Notes: generated from the sequence alone by a model not told the origin. Shown: positions 27,743-36,919, counted from the stretch's first letter. The stretch: 64,000 nucleotides of DNA from JADLGL01 sp963732865 (GCA_963732865.1 CAVTBC010000004.1:1066196-1130195), one strand, 5' to 3'. Made by a program: numbers and translations.

Positions 27743-28311
27743 CGCCGCTGGTGACAGAACGGCTGATTCTGCGCAGCTGGCGCGAGGAAGACAAACCGCC
27801 CTTCGCCGCGATGAACGCCGATCCGGAGGTGATGCGTTTCTTTCCGGCTCTGCTGACGCGCGCCGAATCGGACGCGATGGTCGACCGCCTCGCCGCCTCG
27901 GAGGCTGAGTGCGGCATGACGTTCTTCGCAGCGGAGGAGCAGCTGACGGGGCGGTTCATCGGGACCATCGGCATGCGGCCGGTGGCGGACGACATGCCGC
28001 TTGCCCCCGCGGTCGAGATTGGCTGGCGCCTGGCGCGCGACGTTTGGGGGCAGGGGCTCGCGCCGGAGGGCGCCCGAGCTGTGCTGCGGGCCGGCTTCGA
28101 TCTCGCGGGGCTGGAGCGGATGGTTGCCTACACGGCCGCCGCGAACACGCCGTCGCGCCGGGTCATGGAGAAGATCGGCATGGTCCGCGATCCGGGCAGC
28201 GACTTCGAGTACTCGCGAATGCCCGAACACAGTCCGCTGCGCCGGCACGTCGTCTATGTTGTCGAACGCGACGCCTGGCTGAAATCGGCGCCCGCCGTCG
28301 TCGGCAGCTAG
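27739..28311 (+). CDS. GNAT N-acetyltransferase
   Basis: 190 residues. LVTERLILRSWREEDKPPFAAM is the RimJ/RimL-type opening, EIGWRLARDVWGQGLAPEGA contains the acetyl-CoA loop region, and YTAAANTPSRRVMEKIGM completes motif B. It is translationally coupled to serB through ATGA. The substrate is unknown. Confidence 0.88.
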   Translation: MTPLVTERLILRSWREEDKPPFAAMNADPEVMRFFPALLTRAESDAMVDRLAASEAECGMTFFAAEEQLTGRFIGTIGMRPVADDMPLAPAVEIGWRLARDVWGQGLAPEGARAVLRAGFDLAGLERMVAYTAAANTPSRRVMEKIGMVRDPGSDFEYSRMPEHSPLRRHVVYVVERDAWLKSAPAVVGS

Positions 28312-28318
28312 CCGGCGG

Positions 28319-28341
28319 TCCGGCCCCCCGCTAGGGGCCGG
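28319..28341. terminator. GC-rich hairpin between convergent genes
   Basis: CCGGCCCC and GGGGCCGG pair across a short loop between the GNAT stop and the hflC stop, which lies inside the structure. It could serve both strands, but there is no clear T-run. Confidence 0.35.
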
Positions 28342-29428
28342 CCGGTATTGGCGTCTCGGTTGCCGGTGTTGCGTCGGCTGGCGGTGTCGTGTCAGCTGCC
28401 GGGGTGAGCGCCGGGCTTGCGGCGCCGGCTGCCGGCAATGCCGTGCTATCGGTCGGCAATGGGATCGGATCGGTGACGACCGGTACTTCCGGCAGGAGGG
28501 CCGGATCGAGCGGCGGCGGGGCCGCGTCGATCGCGCCGATCTCGTTGAAGTAGCGGAAGAAGTCTCCGGTCGGCGAGATCAGCATCGTCGTCGTATTGCC
28601 GGTCAGTGACTGCCGATAGGCGTCCATGCTCCGGTAGAATTCGAAGAAGTTTTGATCCACGCCATACGCGTTAGCGTAGATGCGGTTCGCCTCAGCGTCG
28701 CCCGCGCCGCGCAGGGTCTGCGCATCGCGGGTCGCGTTGGCGACCGTGACCGTCACGTCGCGGTCGGCGGCGGCACGGATCTCGCGGGCCGCCTGTTCGC
28801 CGTCGGCGCGGTACTGCGCCGCCTCCTGCTGACGTTCCGTGCGCATCCTGTTGTAGATGGCGGTAGCGTTGACGTCCGGGAGGTCAACACGCTGGATGCG
28901 AACATCGACGATTTCGACGCCGAGATTCTGCGCTTCGGCGGTGACACGGTCGGTGATCGCCTGCTCCAGACCGGCGCGGTCGTCGCGGACAATTTCCTGG
29001 AAGGTGGTCGTGGCGTCGCCGAGAATGCTGCGGACGGAGGCGTCGAGGATAGCGAGAAGGCGCGAATTGGCGACGTCCACGCTACTGACCGCCTCATAGA
29101 AGCGCAGCGGATCGACAACCTTGTAGCGTCCGAAGGCAAGCACAGTGACGCGGCGGCGGTCACCGGTGACAATCTCGTTGGCTTCGTTGCGCGTCGTCTC
29201 GGCGCTGGGCGCGAAGCTGATAAGGCGCTTTTCGATGTAGACGACGTTGTCGATGAACGGGACCCTGAAATAAAGACCGGGTTCCGTCCGCGCCTGTACC
29301 GGTTCGCCGAAACGCAGGACCAGCCCGTATTTCGTCGGATCGACGATATAGGCGCTAAGAAGCGCGACGATGACCAGAACGGCGACGACGATAAGGCCGC
29401 CGATGGTGACGATACGGCCGCGGCTCAT
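28331..29428 (-). CDS. hflC: HflC, SPFH-domain modulator of FtsH
   Basis: 365 residues. One N-terminal membrane helix (IVTIGGLIVVAVLVIVALLSAYIV) is followed by the periplasmic SPFH/band-7 domain: QARTEPGLYFRVPFIDNV, then RRRVTVLAFGRYKVVDPLRF, then the coiled-coil region ERQQEAAQYRADGEQAAREI. The C-terminal 60 residues are Pro/Ala-rich. With HflK it forms a cage around the FtsH protease. Its start overlaps the hflK stop by four bases. Confidence 0.95.
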   Translation of the reverse strand: MSRGRIVTIGGLIVVAVLVIVALLSAYIVDPTKYGLVLRFGEPVQARTEPGLYFRVPFIDNVVYIEKRLISFAPSAETTRNEANEIVTGDRRRVTVLAFGRYKVVDPLRFYEAVSSVDVANSRLLAILDASVRSILGDATTTFQEIVRDDRAGLEQAITDRVTAEAQNLGVEIVDVRIQRVDLPDVNATAIYNRMRTERQQEAAQYRADGEQAAREIRAAADRDVTVTVANATRDAQTLRGAGDAEANRIYANAYGVDQNFFEFYRSMDAYRQSLTGNTTTMLISPTGDFFRYFNEIGAIDAAPPPLDPALLPEVPVVTDPIPLPTDSTALPAAGAASPALTPAADTTPPADATPATETPIPAGP

Positions 29429-30558
29429 TGGTTGCCTCCCGGCGTCAGCGCATCGAGGGGCAGGTAGGGCACGATGTTGTTGCCGGCGCTCGGATCGACG
29501 ATGATCTTGTTGATGCCGCCAAGGACGGTCGCGATGGTGTCGAGATAGATCCGCTCGCGGATGATCTCCGGCGCTTGGGCATAGGTCGCGTAGACCTGCA
29601 GGAAGCGGTCGGCGTCACCCGTCGCCTGGGCGATGATCTGCTGGCGATAGGCTTCGGCCGCCTCCCGGATCTGAGCGGCCTGGCCACGAGCTTCCGGGAT
29701 GACCTGGTTGGCGTAGGCGGTCGCCTCGTTCTGCAGGCGCTCGCGATCGGCTTGGGCCGCCTGAACGTCGCGGAAGGCATCGACCACCGAGGGAGGCGGA
29801 TCGACCGCCGACAGGTTGACGCGGACAATCTGGATGCCGGCGTTGTAGGAATCGAGGGTCGCCTGGATAGCGTTCTGGACCGACTGCGCCGTCTGTTCAC
29901 GAAGGCCCGTCTGCAATGGCCCAAGGTCTTCCTTGCCGATCGCCTCACGCATGATGCTTTCCGCGACGGCTTTCACGGTGCCGTCCGGGTCGACCAGATT
30001 GAACAGATAGGCGCGTGCGTCGTTGATGATCCACACCACGGAGAAGTGGACATCGGCGATGTTCTCATCGCCCGTGAGCATGAGAGCCTCCCGAGGCACG
30101 TCGATCACCGACGGGTCCGGGTTGTTGAGCGTGGCGTCGGCCTGGCTGTAGCCAATCTGCAGCTGCGTCTCGCGTGTCACCGCCGGGGTGTAGACGGTCT
30201 CGGCGAAGGGCAGGCGGAAATTCAGGCCCGGCAGAACGGTGCGATTGTATTCGCCGAAGCGGAGGACGACGCCGACCTCGTTCGGCTCCACCCGGAAGGT
30301 GAAGGCCGAATAGCCGACGATGCCAAGGACGATGATGACGATGGCAATGATGGCGAGGGGGCTGATGCCACCGCCGCCGCCGGTGCGCCGCGGGAAGACG
30401 CGGCGAAGCCGGTCCTGGCTGCGACGAAGGAGTTCCTCAAGGTCGGGCGGGGTTGATCGCCCGCCACCGCCGCCGGTGTTTCGCGGTCCTTGACCCCACG
30501 GCCCGCCATTGCCGCCGCGCCAGCCACCGCCACCACTCATTTCATGCACCGTCGGCAT
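29425..30558 (-). CDS. hflK: HflK, SPFH-domain modulator of FtsH
   Basis: 377 residues. The N-terminus is Gly-rich (SGGGGWRGGNGGPWGQG) and cytosolic. A membrane helix (PLAIIAIVIIVLGIVGYSAF) is followed by FRVEPNEVGVVLRFGEYNRT and LPGLNFRLPFAETVYTPAVT, then a long coiled coil rich in A, Q, R and E. HflK and HflC form a membrane complex that restrains FtsH. It is first in the hflK-hflC operon and about 180 bases downstream of dfrA. Confidence 0.95.
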   Translation of the reverse strand: MPTVHEMSGGGGWRGGNGGPWGQGPRNTGGGGGRSTPPDLEELLRRSQDRLRRVFPRRTGGGGGISPLAIIAIVIIVLGIVGYSAFTFRVEPNEVGVVLRFGEYNRTVLPGLNFRLPFAETVYTPAVTRETQLQIGYSQADATLNNPDPSVIDVPREALMLTGDENIADVHFSVVWIINDARAYLFNLVDPDGTVKAVAESIMREAIGKEDLGPLQTGLREQTAQSVQNAIQATLDSYNAGIQIVRVNLSAVDPPPSVVDAFRDVQAAQADRERLQNEATAYANQVIPEARGQAAQIREAAEAYRQQIIAQATGDADRFLQVYATYAQAPEIIRERIYLDTIATVLGGINKIIVDPSAGNNIVPYLPLDALTPGGNQ

Positions 30559-30741
30559 TCTCTACCTTTTGCTTGGCGCCCTGGCCGCGAGACCCTGGGC
30601 GTCGCTAAAATCACATGTTTCAGGGATTTGGCGCGTTATAGGCGAATGGTACCATCGCCGCAAATCGCCGAAGAAGCTCCCCCCGATCTGGCGACCCGCC
30701 GTCGCTCGCTAAGGGCAAATTGGGAACGGGACCCCCATCCG

Positions 30742-31254
30742 TCAAGCATTGCGGCGCCGATAGATCGAGAACTGGGTCGGATAGTTATCGTGTTCGCCGG
30801 CCGGAACGGACTGCGTTGAGGCGATCGTCCATGTCTCAGGATCGATCGGCGGGAAGAAGACGTCGCCATCGACGGGCGCCTGGACGTGAGTGATGTAGAG
30901 CCGGTCGGCCCGGCCGATCGCGGCGGCATAGATCTGGCCGCCGCCGATCACCATGATCTCGTCGCCGCCGAGCATCTTCAACGCGTCGCTCGCGACCTCC
31001 AGCGCTTCGTCGAGCGAGGTGACATGCAGGAAGCCGGGGTCGGGCAGTTCCTGCGAAGCGACCACGATGTTGGTGCGCTCGACAAGAGGTTTGCTCAGGC
31101 TTTCCGCGGTCTTGCGGCCCATGATCACCGGCTTGGCGAGGGTCAGCTCCTTGAAGCGGCGCATATCGGTGGACAGGCGCCAGGGCAGGGCGCCGCCGCG
31201 CCCGATGACGCCATTTTCGGCGACCGCTGCGATCAGGGATAGGGTTGCGGTCAT
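30742..31254 (-). CDS. folA: Dihydrofolate reductase
   Basis: 170 residues from the ATG at 31254 (MTATLSLIAAVAENGVIGRG). It regenerates tetrahydrofolate with NADPH after the ThyA reaction. The PWRLSTDMRRFKELTLAKPVIMGRKT block contains the catalytic acidic residue and the NADPH contacts, and MVIGGGQIYAAAI is the second signature. An upstream in-frame ATG at 31275 would add seven residues. hflKC follow it, as commonly seen in this group; thyA does not precede it here. Confidence 0.95.
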   Translation of the reverse strand: MTATLSLIAAVAENGVIGRGGALPWRLSTDMRRFKELTLAKPVIMGRKTAESLSKPLVERTNIVVASQELPDPGFLHVTSLDEALEVASDALKMLGGDEIMVIGGGQIYAAAIGRADRLYITHVQAPVDGDVFFPPIDPETWTIASTQSVPAGEHDNYPTQFSIYRRRNA

Positions 31255-31414
31255 ATCTCTCGGCCGGGTGGTCACTCGCTCGCGGTGGCAGTGATCGCTT
31301 AATCACGCCCACAGCAAAGGTGTGACTGCCTGTTTTTTGGTGTAGCGCCTGGCGACCGGTAGCGGCAATATCGTGTAAGGACTTAGCGGCATTGCCGAAT
31401 CGAGGGTCGCAGCC

Positions 31415-31867
31415 ATGTCAGGTGTGTCTTTCTATCACGACATTCTCCTTGTTCTGCATCTGCTTGGCCTTGCGGTCGGGCTCGGCGGTGGCATTGTGAA
31501 CATGTTCGTCGCCCGCTGGGCGCGTGAAGCCGCGATGGCCAGTCCTGAGCAAAGCGGCGTGTGGGCCACGCTGCCGCCTCGCATCGCGCAATTGTCGACG
31601 ATCGGCCTCGGCGTTTTGGTGGTGACCGGGCTGCTGATGCTCTTCACCGTCACGGGGATGACGGGCGCATTCCACTTCTTCTGGTTCTACATCAAGCTTC
31701 TCGGCGCGGCTGCAATGATCGCCATCGCCTATTTCGTCTATCAGGCGCAGCAGCAGATCAAACGTGGCGAGACCCCGACCTTCGGCCAGTATATGCCGAT
31801 GGTTGGTCCGGCCATGGGTGGGCTCGCCCTGATCGTCGTGATCTGCTCGGCGTTCGTCTTTCACTAG
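31415..31867 (+). CDS. Small four-helix membrane protein
   Basis: 150 residues with four membrane spans near 8-32, 57-80, 88-108 and 125-147. His14 in the first helix (HDILLVLHLLGLAVGLGGG) and the FWFYIKLLGAAAMIAIAYF segment are reminiscent of CopD/DUF2214-like four-helix proteins that sometimes bind heme. The resemblance is weak and no function is assigned. It is divergent from dfrA and upstream of the leuA leader region. Confidence 0.65.
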   Translation: MSGVSFYHDILLVLHLLGLAVGLGGGIVNMFVARWAREAAMASPEQSGVWATLPPRIAQLSTIGLGVLVVTGLLMLFTVTGMTGAFHFFWFYIKLLGAAAMIAIAYFVYQAQQQIKRGETPTFGQYMPMVGPAMGGLALIVVICSAFVFH

Positions 31868-31908
31868 ATCCCGGCCCGCACGCGATCTGGGCTTGCCTTG
31901 ACCGGCGG

Positions 31909-31962
31909 GCCTCGGATAGACACATGTTCCGAGGCTTAACCTCGCCTTATTCGATGGCGAGG
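31909..31962 (+). terminator. Two tandem hairpins between the membrane gene and leuA
   Basis: GCCTCGGA/TCCGAGGC (31909-31916, 31928-31935) and CCTCGCC/GGCGAGG (31940-31946, 31956-31962) are both perfect stems. Neither has a T-run. They may end the upstream transcript or structure the leuA leader. Confidence 0.4.
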
Positions 31963-31999
31963 TAGTCTTGCGTGAGTTGGTTCCTTGGCGCGTGAGAAG

Positions 32000-32104
32000 A
32001 TGATCGATCGGATGCCGATCCATTCTCTGACTTTCGATGCTGCCTATTCGGCGGCCGAGTCCGCGCGCCTGCTCAGCACCCTTCTCCTCCTTAGCTGCCC
32101 CTGA
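32000..32104 (+). CDS. leuA leader peptide
   Basis: A 34-residue frame ends with RLLSTLLLLSCP and a TGA stop; seven of its Leu residues lie in its last fourteen positions. The start is either ATG 32000 or the in-frame ATG 32012. The stop falls inside the arm of the hairpin at 32098-32139. This is the layout of a leucine-sensing transcription attenuator: stalling at the Leu codons would prevent or change that hairpin. leuA starts 107 bases further on. Confidence 0.7.
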   Translation: MIDRMPIHSLTFDAAYSAAESARLLSTLLLLSCP

Positions 32105-32139
32105 GCGCCGCTGCTCATTGTTGAGCGGGCTCTCAGGGG
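32098..32139 (+). promoter_or_regulatory. Attenuator-type hairpin before leuA
   Basis: CCCCTGAG (32098-32105) and CTCAGGGG (32132-32139) form an 8-bp stem, and the interior GCTCA/TGAGC can extend the structure. The 5' arm overlaps the leader-peptide stop codon. There is no T-run immediately after it, so it may be an anti-terminator partner rather than the terminator. Confidence 0.5.
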
Positions 32140-32210
32140 ATGGTGTGCAACCAACCCGAACGGGCCCCGTTCGATGTGGGCCGAATTGCTAAGCGCGAAG
32201 GACCAGTGAG

Positions 32211-33800
32211 ATGGGTAAGGCAGAACAGGCCAGCAAGGCCGTGGCATCAAGCGAAGACAGCGCAGGGCGCGTCTTCATTTTCGACACGACATTGCGCGAC
32301 GGGGAGCAATCGCCAGGCGCCTCAATGACGCTGGAGGAGAAGCTCCAGGTTGCGTCCGTCCTCGACGAGATGGGCGTGGATATTATCGAGGCGGGCTTCC
32401 CGATCGCCTCGCAAGGCGACTTCGAGGCCGTTGCGGAGATTTCCAAGCGGGTCGAGAACGCAGTTGTCTGCGGTCTCGCCCGTGCCGGCTTCGCCGATAT
32501 CGACCGGGCCGCCGAGGCGCTGAAGGCCGCGAAGCGCCCGCGCATCCACACCTTCATCGGCACCTCGCCGGTGCATCGGCAGTTCCAGCTGAAGATGAAT
32601 GAGGAGGAGGTGTACGAGAAGGTCGTCGCCTCCGTGACGCGGGCGCGAAGCTACACCGATGACGTCGAGTGGTCGCCGATGGACGCGACCCGAACCGAGC
32701 ACGACTATCTCTGCCGGGTCGTCGAAGCCGCGATCAATGCCGGCGCGACGACGATCAACATCCCCGACACGGTCGGCTACACCACGCCGGAAGAATTCCA
32801 GGCGCTGATGCGGATGCTGATCGAGCGGGTGCCGAACTCCGACAAGGCGATCTTCTCCGTCCATTGCCATGACGATCTCGGCATGGCCGTCGCCAATTCG
32901 CTGGCCGGCGTCATTGGCGGCGCGCGGCAGGTCGAATGCACGATCAACGGGCTCGGCGAGCGCGCCGGCAACGCCGCGCTGGAAGAGGTGGTAATGGCGA
33001 TCAAGACCCGCTCGGACATCCTGCCGTTCCACACCGAGATCGACACGACGATGCTGATGCGGGCCTCGAAGCTGGTGTCGGCGGTGACGGCTTTCCCGGT
33101 GCAGTACAACAAGGCGATCGTCGGCCAGAACGCCTTCGCGCACGAATCCGGCATCCACCAGGACGGCATGTTGAAGAACGCGCAGACGTTCGAAATCATG
33201 AAGCCGGAGGATGTCGGCGTGAAGGCGACGTCGCTGGTCATGGGCAAGCATTCCGGCCGCCACGCCTTCCGCGAGAAGCTGATCGAGCTCGGCTATGATC
33301 TGGGCGACAACGCGCTGAATGACGTGTTCAAGCGCTTCAAGGATCTGGCCGACCGCAAGAAGACCGTGTTCGACGATGACATCGTCGCGCTGGTCGAGGA
33401 TGAGGTCGCCACCGCAAGCGAGCTGGTGAAGGTGGTGGCGCTCACCGTCATCGCCGGCACCGGCGGGCCGCAGAAGGCGATCATCACCCTCGACGTCAAC
33501 GGCCGCCACGAAACGCGCGAGGCGACCGGCAACGGCCCCGTCGATGCGACCTTCAACGCCATCAAGATGATCCTGCCGCATAGTGGCCACTTGTCGCTCT
33601 ATCAGGTGCACGCCGTAACGGAAGGGACCGACGCCCAGGCCGAGGTCTCGGTCCGGCTTGAGGAAGACGGCCGCATGGTGATGGCCCGGGCCGCCGATCC
33701 CGACACCATGGTGGCCTCGGCGAAGGCCTATGTCTCGGGCATCAACAAGCTGATGACCCGCCGCGGCAAAGGCTCGGTCGAGACGCTCAAGGCAGTCTGA
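32211..33800 (+). CDS. leuA: 2-isopropylmalate synthase
   Basis: 529 residues. It condenses acetyl-CoA with 2-oxoisovalerate, committing carbon to leucine. FDTTLRDGEQSPGASMTLEEK holds the metal and catalytic Arg-Asp, SVHCHDDLGMAVANSLAG the metal His pair, and NGLGERAGNAALEEVVMA the third signature. The C-terminal leucine-binding regulatory domain is present (about 390-529). A leader peptide upstream adds transcriptional control by leucyl-tRNA. Confidence 0.97.
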   Translation: MGKAEQASKAVASSEDSAGRVFIFDTTLRDGEQSPGASMTLEEKLQVASVLDEMGVDIIEAGFPIASQGDFEAVAEISKRVENAVVCGLARAGFADIDRAAEALKAAKRPRIHTFIGTSPVHRQFQLKMNEEEVYEKVVASVTRARSYTDDVEWSPMDATRTEHDYLCRVVEAAINAGATTINIPDTVGYTTPEEFQALMRMLIERVPNSDKAIFSVHCHDDLGMAVANSLAGVIGGARQVECTINGLGERAGNAALEEVVMAIKTRSDILPFHTEIDTTMLMRASKLVSAVTAFPVQYNKAIVGQNAFAHESGIHQDGMLKNAQTFEIMKPEDVGVKATSLVMGKHSGRHAFREKLIELGYDLGDNALNDVFKRFKDLADRKKTVFDDDIVALVEDEVATASELVKVVALTVIAGTGGPQKAIITLDVNGRHETREATGNGPVDATFNAIKMILPHSGHLSLYQVHAVTEGTDAQAEVSVRLEEDGRMVMARAADPDTMVASAKAYVSGINKLMTRRGKGSVETLKAV

Positions 33801-33809
33801 CGACGGCAC

Positions 33810-33834
33810 GCGCGGCGGCGCAATGCCGCCGCGC
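33810..33834 (+). terminator. Strong GC hairpin after leuA
   Basis: GCGCGGCGGC (33810-33819) and GCCGCCGCGC (33825-33834) form a perfect 10-bp stem with a five-base loop, ten bases after the leuA stop. There is no T-run. Confidence 0.5.
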
Positions 33835-33956
33835 GCTACTGCACGTGACGGTTGCCTTATTGCAAAGAACAAAAAAAGAACGAAAGTTGATCGGCGACTT
33901 GCTTGCGCTTACGCCGCTCGTCTGCATTGTCTCGAACAGGTTTGAGGGGCGTGGCG

Positions 33957-35759
33957 ATGGCGGGGACGACCCGTTTTCGACGTGGCAGTTCTTGTCGTCT
34001 GTCGGGGCATCCGCTGCGGCGCTTGCTTTACGTTGCTTTGGCGGTCGTCGTCTTCTTCGCCGCGCCGGCACACGCCCAGGTTCCGCCCGCCGAACGGTCC
34101 TATGAGGAGTTCGGTGTCTTTTCGGTGGATCGCAGTCACCCCGAGGCGATCTACCTCAACGGTCCGATCAGCGACGCATCGATCCTGGATTTCCGCAGGG
34201 CCCGCCGCGCGTATCCCGATGCACGCATTTTGGTACTGAACAGCCCGGGCGGCATGGCCGGTAGCGGTCTCGCCATCGCCGACGAGGTGCACGAGGCCGG
34301 ATTCTCGACCGTCATCCCGAGTTGGGCGGGCTGCTATTCGGCGTGCTCGTTTCTCTTCTTCGCCGGCGTGGAGCGGTTGGCCGTCGGCGAACTCGGTGTC
34401 CACCAGTTCACAGGCGACAATCCGGACTACGACGTCGCCCAGCGGATGGTGGCCGATGTTTTGGAGATACTGGCGCGGTTCGACACGCCGCAGCCGGTGA
34501 TCTCGTTGATGCTGCGGACGCCGCCCGACGACATGTATGTCTTCACACCCGCCGAGATCGATCAATACGGCATCAACCGGGGCTTTGCCGAAGGGGACAC
34601 CGCTTATGAGGAAGCCGGCGGCCCGCCGGTTGCGGCGGCCGATAACGGTCTGACCGGCGTCACGCTGATCGTCGACCCCAATGGTATCAATGAGCGGCGA
34701 ACGTCGGGGAGTGTGGCCTGGGATACGATCGATGAGGACGGACAGAACGTCCTCCTCGCGGCTGTCGATCTCGGCCGAGGCGAAGTCAGCGCCGGCATCA
34801 TCATCTCGGCGCCGTTGGATCCGACGGAATTGTACGGCGTCATTGTCGGCGTCTTGAGCGAGGACGCGGCCCTGTTGGGCGACGGCGATAACCGGACGGT
34901 GGAACTCTGGGTCAAGGGGTCCGACGGCGAGGTCCGGCCAACTACTCTCGGCGGTGGCGAGTTCGACGCCGAGCGGAGCATCGTCTATCTCGGCGGCAAT
35001 CGCCGATGGCTGGCCCTGGACCTCTCGCTGATCCGGGACGCCGTGGCGATTGACCTTGTGTTCAAAGGCGGCTCGGCACCGGACGCGATACTGTCCATCC
35101 CGCTCGCGGACGTCGTCTCCGAGACGGCGTCGGGGTGGCTTGAACAAGCCGCAGATATGCCGCTGGGCGATCGCGACGGGCCGCGCACAGTCACGCCCGT
35201 AGCCGTGAGAACGGCGTCTGGATCGCCACCTGCCGACGCGACAATCACCTGGTACACCTATGGGCCGAGCCTTGGCGTGCGGCTGGAAATCCCGTCGCAA
35301 GGCATCTGGGCCGACCTTTCGTTCACCGATGAATCGGCCTTGATGGTGTTCTACCCGCCGGAAGCTTTCGCCGACGATGCGTTCCGTGTCGCCCTCCTTG
35401 GGGCGGACTGGGAAGCCTATGACGTCGGGGTGTTCGTGGCACAACTCGCCGACCCAAGCCGATATCTCGATTCCGTCTCTACGATCGATTTGTTGCTGGA
35501 ACTTGCCTCGGGCGAGAACCTGGTCGTCAGCCTGCCGAAGAACGCGGAATACACGGCAATGCTGGCGGAGGCGGCGCGATCCTGGAATGCGACGGAGACC
35601 ACGGAAACACCGCTGATCGTCGACGCACCCGACGCCGATCTTGAGCAAAGGATTGTGACGGCAGACGTTCAGGCTGGCGGATCGACGGCAACGCAGTGCG
35701 TTGCCTGCCATTCTTTGACACGGGGTGGCGGGACCCGAAATCGGCCCCAATCTCTATGA
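33957..35759 (+). CDS. Secreted ClpP-like (COG3904-type) protein, N-terminal part of a larger frameshifted gene
   Basis: From ATG 33957, with GAGGGG seven bases upstream, a signal peptide (LLYVALAVVVFFAAPAHA) leads into a ClpP/crotonase-like periplasmic domain. LVLNSPGGMAGSGLAIADE supplies the oxyanion loop, GCYSACSFLFFAG the nucleophile Ser and LGVHQFTG the His. Two beta-rich regions without recognised family follow. The frame ends TATQCVACHSLTRGGG, the CxxCH heme site of a cytochrome c, and then loses frame. One surplus G near 35718-35724 explains this; the rest of the cytochrome continues in the next entry. Joined, the protein would have about 984 residues. Confidence 0.75.
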   Translation: MAGTTRFRRGSSCRLSGHPLRRLLYVALAVVVFFAAPAHAQVPPAERSYEEFGVFSVDRSHPEAIYLNGPISDASILDFRRARRAYPDARILVLNSPGGMAGSGLAIADEVHEAGFSTVIPSWAGCYSACSFLFFAGVERLAVGELGVHQFTGDNPDYDVAQRMVADVLEILARFDTPQPVISLMLRTPPDDMYVFTPAEIDQYGINRGFAEGDTAYEEAGGPPVAAADNGLTGVTLIVDPNGINERRTSGSVAWDTIDEDGQNVLLAAVDLGRGEVSAGIIISAPLDPTELYGVIVGVLSEDAALLGDGDNRTVELWVKGSDGEVRPTTLGGGEFDAERSIVYLGGNRRWLALDLSLIRDAVAIDLVFKGGSAPDAILSIPLADVVSETASGWLEQAADMPLGDRDGPRTVTPVAVRTASGSPPADATITWYTYGPSLGVRLEIPSQGIWADLSFTDESALMVFYPPEAFADDAFRVALLGADWEAYDVGVFVAQLADPSRYLDSVSTIDLLLELASGENLVVSLPKNAEYTAMLAEAARSWNATETTETPLIVDAPDADLEQRIVTADVQAGGSTATQCVACHSLTRGGGTRNRPQSL

Positions 35760-36912
35760 CATCGTCGGCGCGCGTGTCGGCAGGACGGATGGGTTCGACT
35801 ATTCGCGTGGCCTCGAAGCGTTGCGGGCGGCCGGGGCGATATGGACCGTCGAGCAGCTCAACTACTTCCTGGCGGGGCCAAACACGGCGGTGCCGGGTAC
35901 ATTGATGGCGCATCCCGGCATAGACAACAGTCAGGAGCGAATCAATGTCATCGCCTTCCTGCGCTCGCTATCGGCGAATCCGGTCTCGCTGGTTCCCACC
36001 CCTGTCGCAACGATGCCCGACTGGCGACTGCCGCCGACCTTTGGTGACGTCAAGATCGTGTCGGGGACCGGGCCCGCGGAGCGGCGTGTGCCGGTTCAGT
36101 CAGGCGGTCCGATCAACGCCGGCACCGCGCTCGGCGGCCGTTGCCTCGGCTTCATCGCAGAAGCACCGGAGTTGCGCATGACTTATCGGCCCGGCAGCGG
36201 ACGTTCGCTAGTCCTGTCCGTGGATTCGCTCATCTTCACCGTCATCGTGGTCAGGGATCCGAACGGCGACTGGTTCTGCGACGACAATTTCGGATCTGTC
36301 AGCGACCCGTCGATTGAGTGGAAAGATCCTGCTGGCGGCGAGTATCAGATCTGGGTCGGTACCTATGCGGACAATTCCATCCACGCGGCGACGCTGGTGG
36401 CGCAGGTGGGGGGCGCCACTCTGGGCGCGCCGGACACCGGATCGGCCGAACCGGCCGACGACACCGGGCGGCCGTATCCGTGGGAGGAGGCTCAGTTTCT
36501 TGCCTCCTATCGCGATTGGACCGTGTTCCGTCAAAGCGGCTGCTTCATCGCCTCCCTCGCCGTGAGTTCTGAGCCGGAGAACCCGGCGCTCGATCCGACC
36601 TATGTCATTGTGCTGGATCAACCGGCGGGTGGCGACGGACCACGGATGGCGTTCCTGTTCGGCTACAATCTCGATGGACGCCACTACGCCACAGCTTCCG
36701 TCGACGGTGGCCGGGCCTTCAATCTTGTGTCGGATGCGGGCGATGCATTCATCGATGTTCAGGCTGAGGAACCGGCGTTGATCGAGGCGATGCGGCAGGG
36801 TGTCGAGTTGGTGCTGTCGGGTACCACGCCCGGTGGCTCGGCTCGCAGGGACACAATTTCACTGCTTGGGTTCACGGCCGCCCTGGAGCACGCGCAAACG
36901 GCCTGCCACTGA
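35725..36912 (+). CDS. Continuation: cytochrome c domain, PPC-like domain and IalB-like domain
   Basis: This frame begins AGPEIGPNLYDIVGARVG, which directly continues the class I cytochrome c fold whose CVACH site lies at the end of the previous frame. It carries FDYSRGLEALRAAGAIWTVE and the Met-ligand loop VPGTLMAHPG. After that come a beta domain with GEYQIWVGTYADNSIHAATL (PPC-like) and a C-terminal region (YRDWTVFRQSGCFIASLAVS to DTISLLGFTAALEHAQTACH) resembling invasion-associated locus B proteins. It probably is not an independent gene, as it has no ribosome site of its own. All parts would act in the periplasm. Confidence 0.7.
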   Translation: MAGPEIGPNLYDIVGARVGRTDGFDYSRGLEALRAAGAIWTVEQLNYFLAGPNTAVPGTLMAHPGIDNSQERINVIAFLRSLSANPVSLVPTPVATMPDWRLPPTFGDVKIVSGTGPAERRVPVQSGGPINAGTALGGRCLGFIAEAPELRMTYRPGSGRSLVLSVDSLIFTVIVVRDPNGDWFCDDNFGSVSDPSIEWKDPAGGEYQIWVGTYADNSIHAATLVAQVGGATLGAPDTGSAEPADDTGRPYPWEEAQFLASYRDWTVFRQSGCFIASLAVSSEPENPALDPTYVIVLDQPAGGDGPRMAFLFGYNLDGRHYATASVDGGRAFNLVSDAGDAFIDVQAEEPALIEAMRQGVELVLSGTTPGGSARRDTISLLGFTAALEHAQTACH

Positions 36913-36919
36913 CTTGCGA

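Noticed and set aside
32322..33872. 516-codon minus-strand frame opposite leuA
   Set aside because: leuA has all its signatures; the opposite frame has none and is His/Arg/Asp-rich.
33909..35750. 613-codon minus-strand frame opposite the ClpP-like gene
   Set aside because: The plus strand has a signal peptide, catalytic motifs and a ribosome site; the minus frame has no recognisable feature.
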